From CBDHFQ01 sp965262565 (GTDB lineage: Bacteria; Bacteroidota; Bacteroidia; J057), in the NCBI GenBank assembly GCA_965262565.1, contig CBDHFQ010000026.1, forward strand, positions 1 to 64,000: a DNA stretch of 64,000 nt. Direction: 5' to 3'. The notes below the pieces were generated by a model. It made no database searches. It was not told the DNA's origin and was given only the letters and a program-made list of their open reading frames with translations. Shown piece by piece: positions 62,308 through 64,000 of the stretch. Positions within the stretch are counted from its first letter, which is position 1. Each line of letters starts with the position of its first letter. The translations under genes and the position numbers were made by a program.

Positions 62308-63030
62308 ATGAGTGAAAAGGAAAAAGTGAAGCTATTGGATTTAGGGAAAATGGATTTTAAGAAGGCGTGGGAATTTCAAGAGCAACTACTCAAAGAAAAT
62401 GTGCAAATCAAGCTTAATGCCCCCAGACATGCGAATCCTTTGACGCTGGAGACGAAAAATTATTTATTATTTTGCGAACATCCTCATGTATACACCTTAG
62501 GTAAAAGTGGCAGTATGAATAACCTGCTTATTGATGAACCTATTCTCAAAAAGGAAGGAATTCAATTTTTTCACATTAATCGAGGAGGAGATATTACTTA
62601 TCATGGTCCTGGCCAAATAGTCGTTTATCCCATTCTGGACCTGGAAAAATTTAACACCGACATTACTTGGTACCTTAGGACACTGGAAGAAGTTGTTATC
62701 AATGTTCTTAATGAATATCATTTGGAGGGAAACAGAATTAAAGATGCGACAGGTGTATGGATAGATGCTTCTTCATCCAATCCACGTAAAATTTGCGCAA
62801 TGGGAGTAAGGTGTAGTAGATGGATCAGTATGCATGGATTTGCACTTAATATTAATACAGATCTTTCTTTTTTTGATCATATCGTTCCTTGCGGTATTTC
62901 TGACAAAGGAGTAACCTCCCTGGGATTTGAATTGAATCGAAAAATTAGGATGGAAAAGGTTAAGTCGAAAATAATACTCGCTTTTGAAGAATTGTTCCAA
63001 TGCGATTGGCATCTGGCTTCTAATCCCTGA
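62308..63030 (+). CDS. lipB: Lipoyl(octanoyl) transferase LipB
   Basis: LipB moves octanoyl from ACP to lipoyl domains. The 240-residue protein has EHPHVYTLGKSGSMNNLL near residue 52, the signature RGGDITYHGPGQIVVYPILD near residue 92, TGVWIDASS and the catalytic lysine/cysteine block FDHIVPCGISDKGVTSLG near residue 190 with its cysteine. All blocks are complete. It ends the operon and is followed by a strong terminator. Confidence 0.94.
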   Translation: MSEKEKVKLLDLGKMDFKKAWEFQEQLLKENVQIKLNAPRHANPLTLETKNYLLFCEHPHVYTLGKSGSMNNLLIDEPILKKEGIQFFHINRGGDITYHGPGQIVVYPILDLEKFNTDITWYLRTLEEVVINVLNEYHLEGNRIKDATGVWIDASSSNPRKICAMGVRCSRWISMHGFALNINTDLSFFDHIVPCGISDKGVTSLGFELNRKIRMEKVKSKIILAFEELFQCDWHLASNP

Positions 63031-63088
63031 ATAATCCCATCATCTATTCTTTATCCCAGCTTATCTAAGCTTTATTATGAACAAAAAA

Positions 63089-63124
63089 AGAGGATAGCCC
63101 TCAATTCGCTATCCTCTTTTCTAT
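63089..63124 (+). terminator. Terminator after lipB
   Basis: A perfect 10-bp stem, AGAGGATAGC (63089-63098) with GCTATCCTCT (63108-63117), closes a nine-base loop and is followed by a T run. A run of seven A precedes it, so it could also stop transcription from the other strand. Confidence 0.85.
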
Positions 63125-63286
63125 TTTGTAAATTAACACATGCATTAACACACAACTTCTGGTGATGTCAAAATGACCATGTTAGCCATCTAACATCGTG
63201 ATAATTATGACGATAAGGCAGAACTGTACACTTTTGAGATAGTCTCTGTTATGAAATAAATTATTAATTTATCGTTCGTCTTATTT

Positions 63287-63904
63287 TTATTTTTTCTCTT
63301 CGGAATCTTGAGCTTCTGGTTCTTCAACTTCCTCTTCAGTTTGGGCTTCTGATGTTTCTTCCGCTACCTCATCCATAGCCTCCTCACTTACTATGGCTTC
63401 ATCTTCCTTTACTTCTTCAATAACTTCTTGTTCTTTAGCAGCTACCTCTTGGTTTGATTCTTCAGAACCACCTGACTTTTTCTTTGCTCTTCTACGCCTT
63501 TTCTTTTTCTTATCCTGCGTAGAAGCTACTTTACCTGGTGCCAACTCATTGAAATCAACCAACTCAATTAGTGCCATTTCCGCATTATCTCCCTGGCGAG
63601 GACCTATCTTCAAAATACGAGTATATCCTCCGGGTCTATTAGCCACTCTATCCGCCACCTCTCCAAACAATTCTTTAACAGAGTGTTTGTTTTGGAGATA
63701 AGAAAAGACAACCCTTCTGGAATGTGTTGTATTATCTTTTGATTTTGTGATGAGTGGTTCTACATACTTTCTCAAGGCTTTAGCCTTAGCTAAGGTAGTC
63801 TTAATTCTTTTATGCTCGATTAAGGAGCAGGCCATATTAGCCAGCATAGCTCGTCGATGTGCTGCTTTTCTACCTAAGTGATTTATTTTTTTTCCGTGTC
63901 TCAT
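63287..63904 (-). CDS. rplQ: 50S ribosomal protein L17 with a long acidic tail
   Basis: The first 120 residues are L17: MRHGKKINHLGRKAAHRRAM, then LIEHKRIKTTLAKAKALRKY and GGYTRILKIGPRQGDNAEMALIEL. Residues 130-205 are a lysine/arginine patch followed by a glutamate- and alanine-rich tail. Bacterial L17 usually has 117-130 residues; extended tails of this kind are common in Bacteroidota. The gene starts 60 bases after what looks like the end of rpoA, the normal order. Confidence 0.96.
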   Translation of the reverse strand: MRHGKKINHLGRKAAHRRAMLANMACSLIEHKRIKTTLAKAKALRKYVEPLITKSKDNTTHSRRVVFSYLQNKHSVKELFGEVADRVANRPGGYTRILKIGPRQGDNAEMALIELVDFNELAPGKVASTQDKKKKRRRRAKKKSGGSEESNQEVAAKEQEVIEEVKEDEAIVSEEAMDEVAEETSEAQTEEEVEEPEAQDSEEKK

Positions 63905-63964
63905 TTTTCTTAAGACTTATAGCTCCGCTTGAAATTAAATGTTCCTACACTTATACTTCGCTCT

Positions 63965-64000
63965 TTATTGAAAAGGAAGTATATCAATCTTCATCAAGTC
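63965..64000 (-). CDS. rpoA: Last codons of a probable rpoA (RNA polymerase alpha), 5' part outside window
   Basis: Eleven residues, DLMKIDILPFQ, and a TAA at 63965-63967 run to the window edge. They precede rplQ at the usual distance and strand, where rpoA is expected in Bacteroidota. The call rests on position much more than on the short peptide. Confidence 0.5.
   Translation of the reverse strand, partial: DLMKIDILPFQ

Noticed and set aside
1..64000. CRISPR arrays, prophage, insertion sequences or rRNA
   Set aside because: No regularly spaced repeats, transposase or integrase motifs, phage structural genes or rRNA segments were seen on either strand.

Overview
The window is a piece of a Bacteroidota chromosome, most likely from a marine Cytophagales-type lineage (the rank below phylum is inference). 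The signs are: no Shine-Dalgarno sites, promoter matches of the TTTG-N19-TAnnTTTG type, a type IX secretion sorting-domain relic, GSCFA, DUF1599, BT_3928-type and carboxypeptidase-regulatory-like proteins, an OmpA protein with calcium-binding repeats, and a long acidic tail on L17. There are no phages, insertion sequences, CRISPR arrays or rRNA genes. The one tRNA is tRNA-Cys.

Region by region: 1-1400 holds the end of a secreted glycoside-hydrolase-like gene and the wreck of a TolC/ABC-2 export operon. 1578-5829 is a run of small plus-strand enzymes (TIGR01777 epimerase, alpha/beta hydrolase, VOC, DinB, HIT, GT2). 5826-13898 is a minus-strand aerobic carbon monoxide dehydrogenase operon: membrane protein, coxM, coxS, coxL, coxG, coxD, coxE, coxF. 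14437-22553 holds a secreted esterase facing a four-gene Planctomycete-style set (DUF1501, DUF1549/DUF1553, DUF2231-cytochrome-LRR, PhoD). 22619-24964 is a damaged operon (DUF1599, BT_3928-like, aroK). 25057-27354 is folP-cdaA-folB and tRNA-Cys. 27919-44899 carries core genes (ompA family, hemE, metH, DUF255, nuoI-hslV, UbiA, LuxE-like, BchI-like ATPase, ABC exporter, MscS). 45331-57081 includes BrkB, an aminotransferase, GT4, GSCFA, rmuC, fabH, efp-accB and accC. 57312-64000 has small hypotheticals, a bifunctional-nuclease gene, etfBA, Nfu, lipB, rplQ and the last codons of a probable rpoA.

The most interesting system is the CO dehydrogenase operon. CoxL carries the form I active-site loop AYRCSFR, CoxM carries both FAD motifs, and CoxS carries all eight iron-sulfur cysteines, so the enzyme looks like a true Mo-Cu CO dehydrogenase and not a generic xanthine-dehydrogenase relative. 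Two features are unusual. CoxF ends in a YHS metal-binding domain, and the operon starts with an unrecognised membrane protein that has CYRC and CPFC motifs. Both could serve copper supply to the Mo-Cu centre (inference). coxE is split by a one-base frameshift just after its VWA metal site.

A second theme is breakage. At least five genes (coxE, aroK, BT_3928-like, DUF1599, bifunctional nuclease) are interrupted by single-base shifts or stops while the downstream part stays recognisable. Two of the shifts lie in runs of 11 and 8 A. Real decay, transcriptional slippage and read error cannot be separated from the sequence alone.
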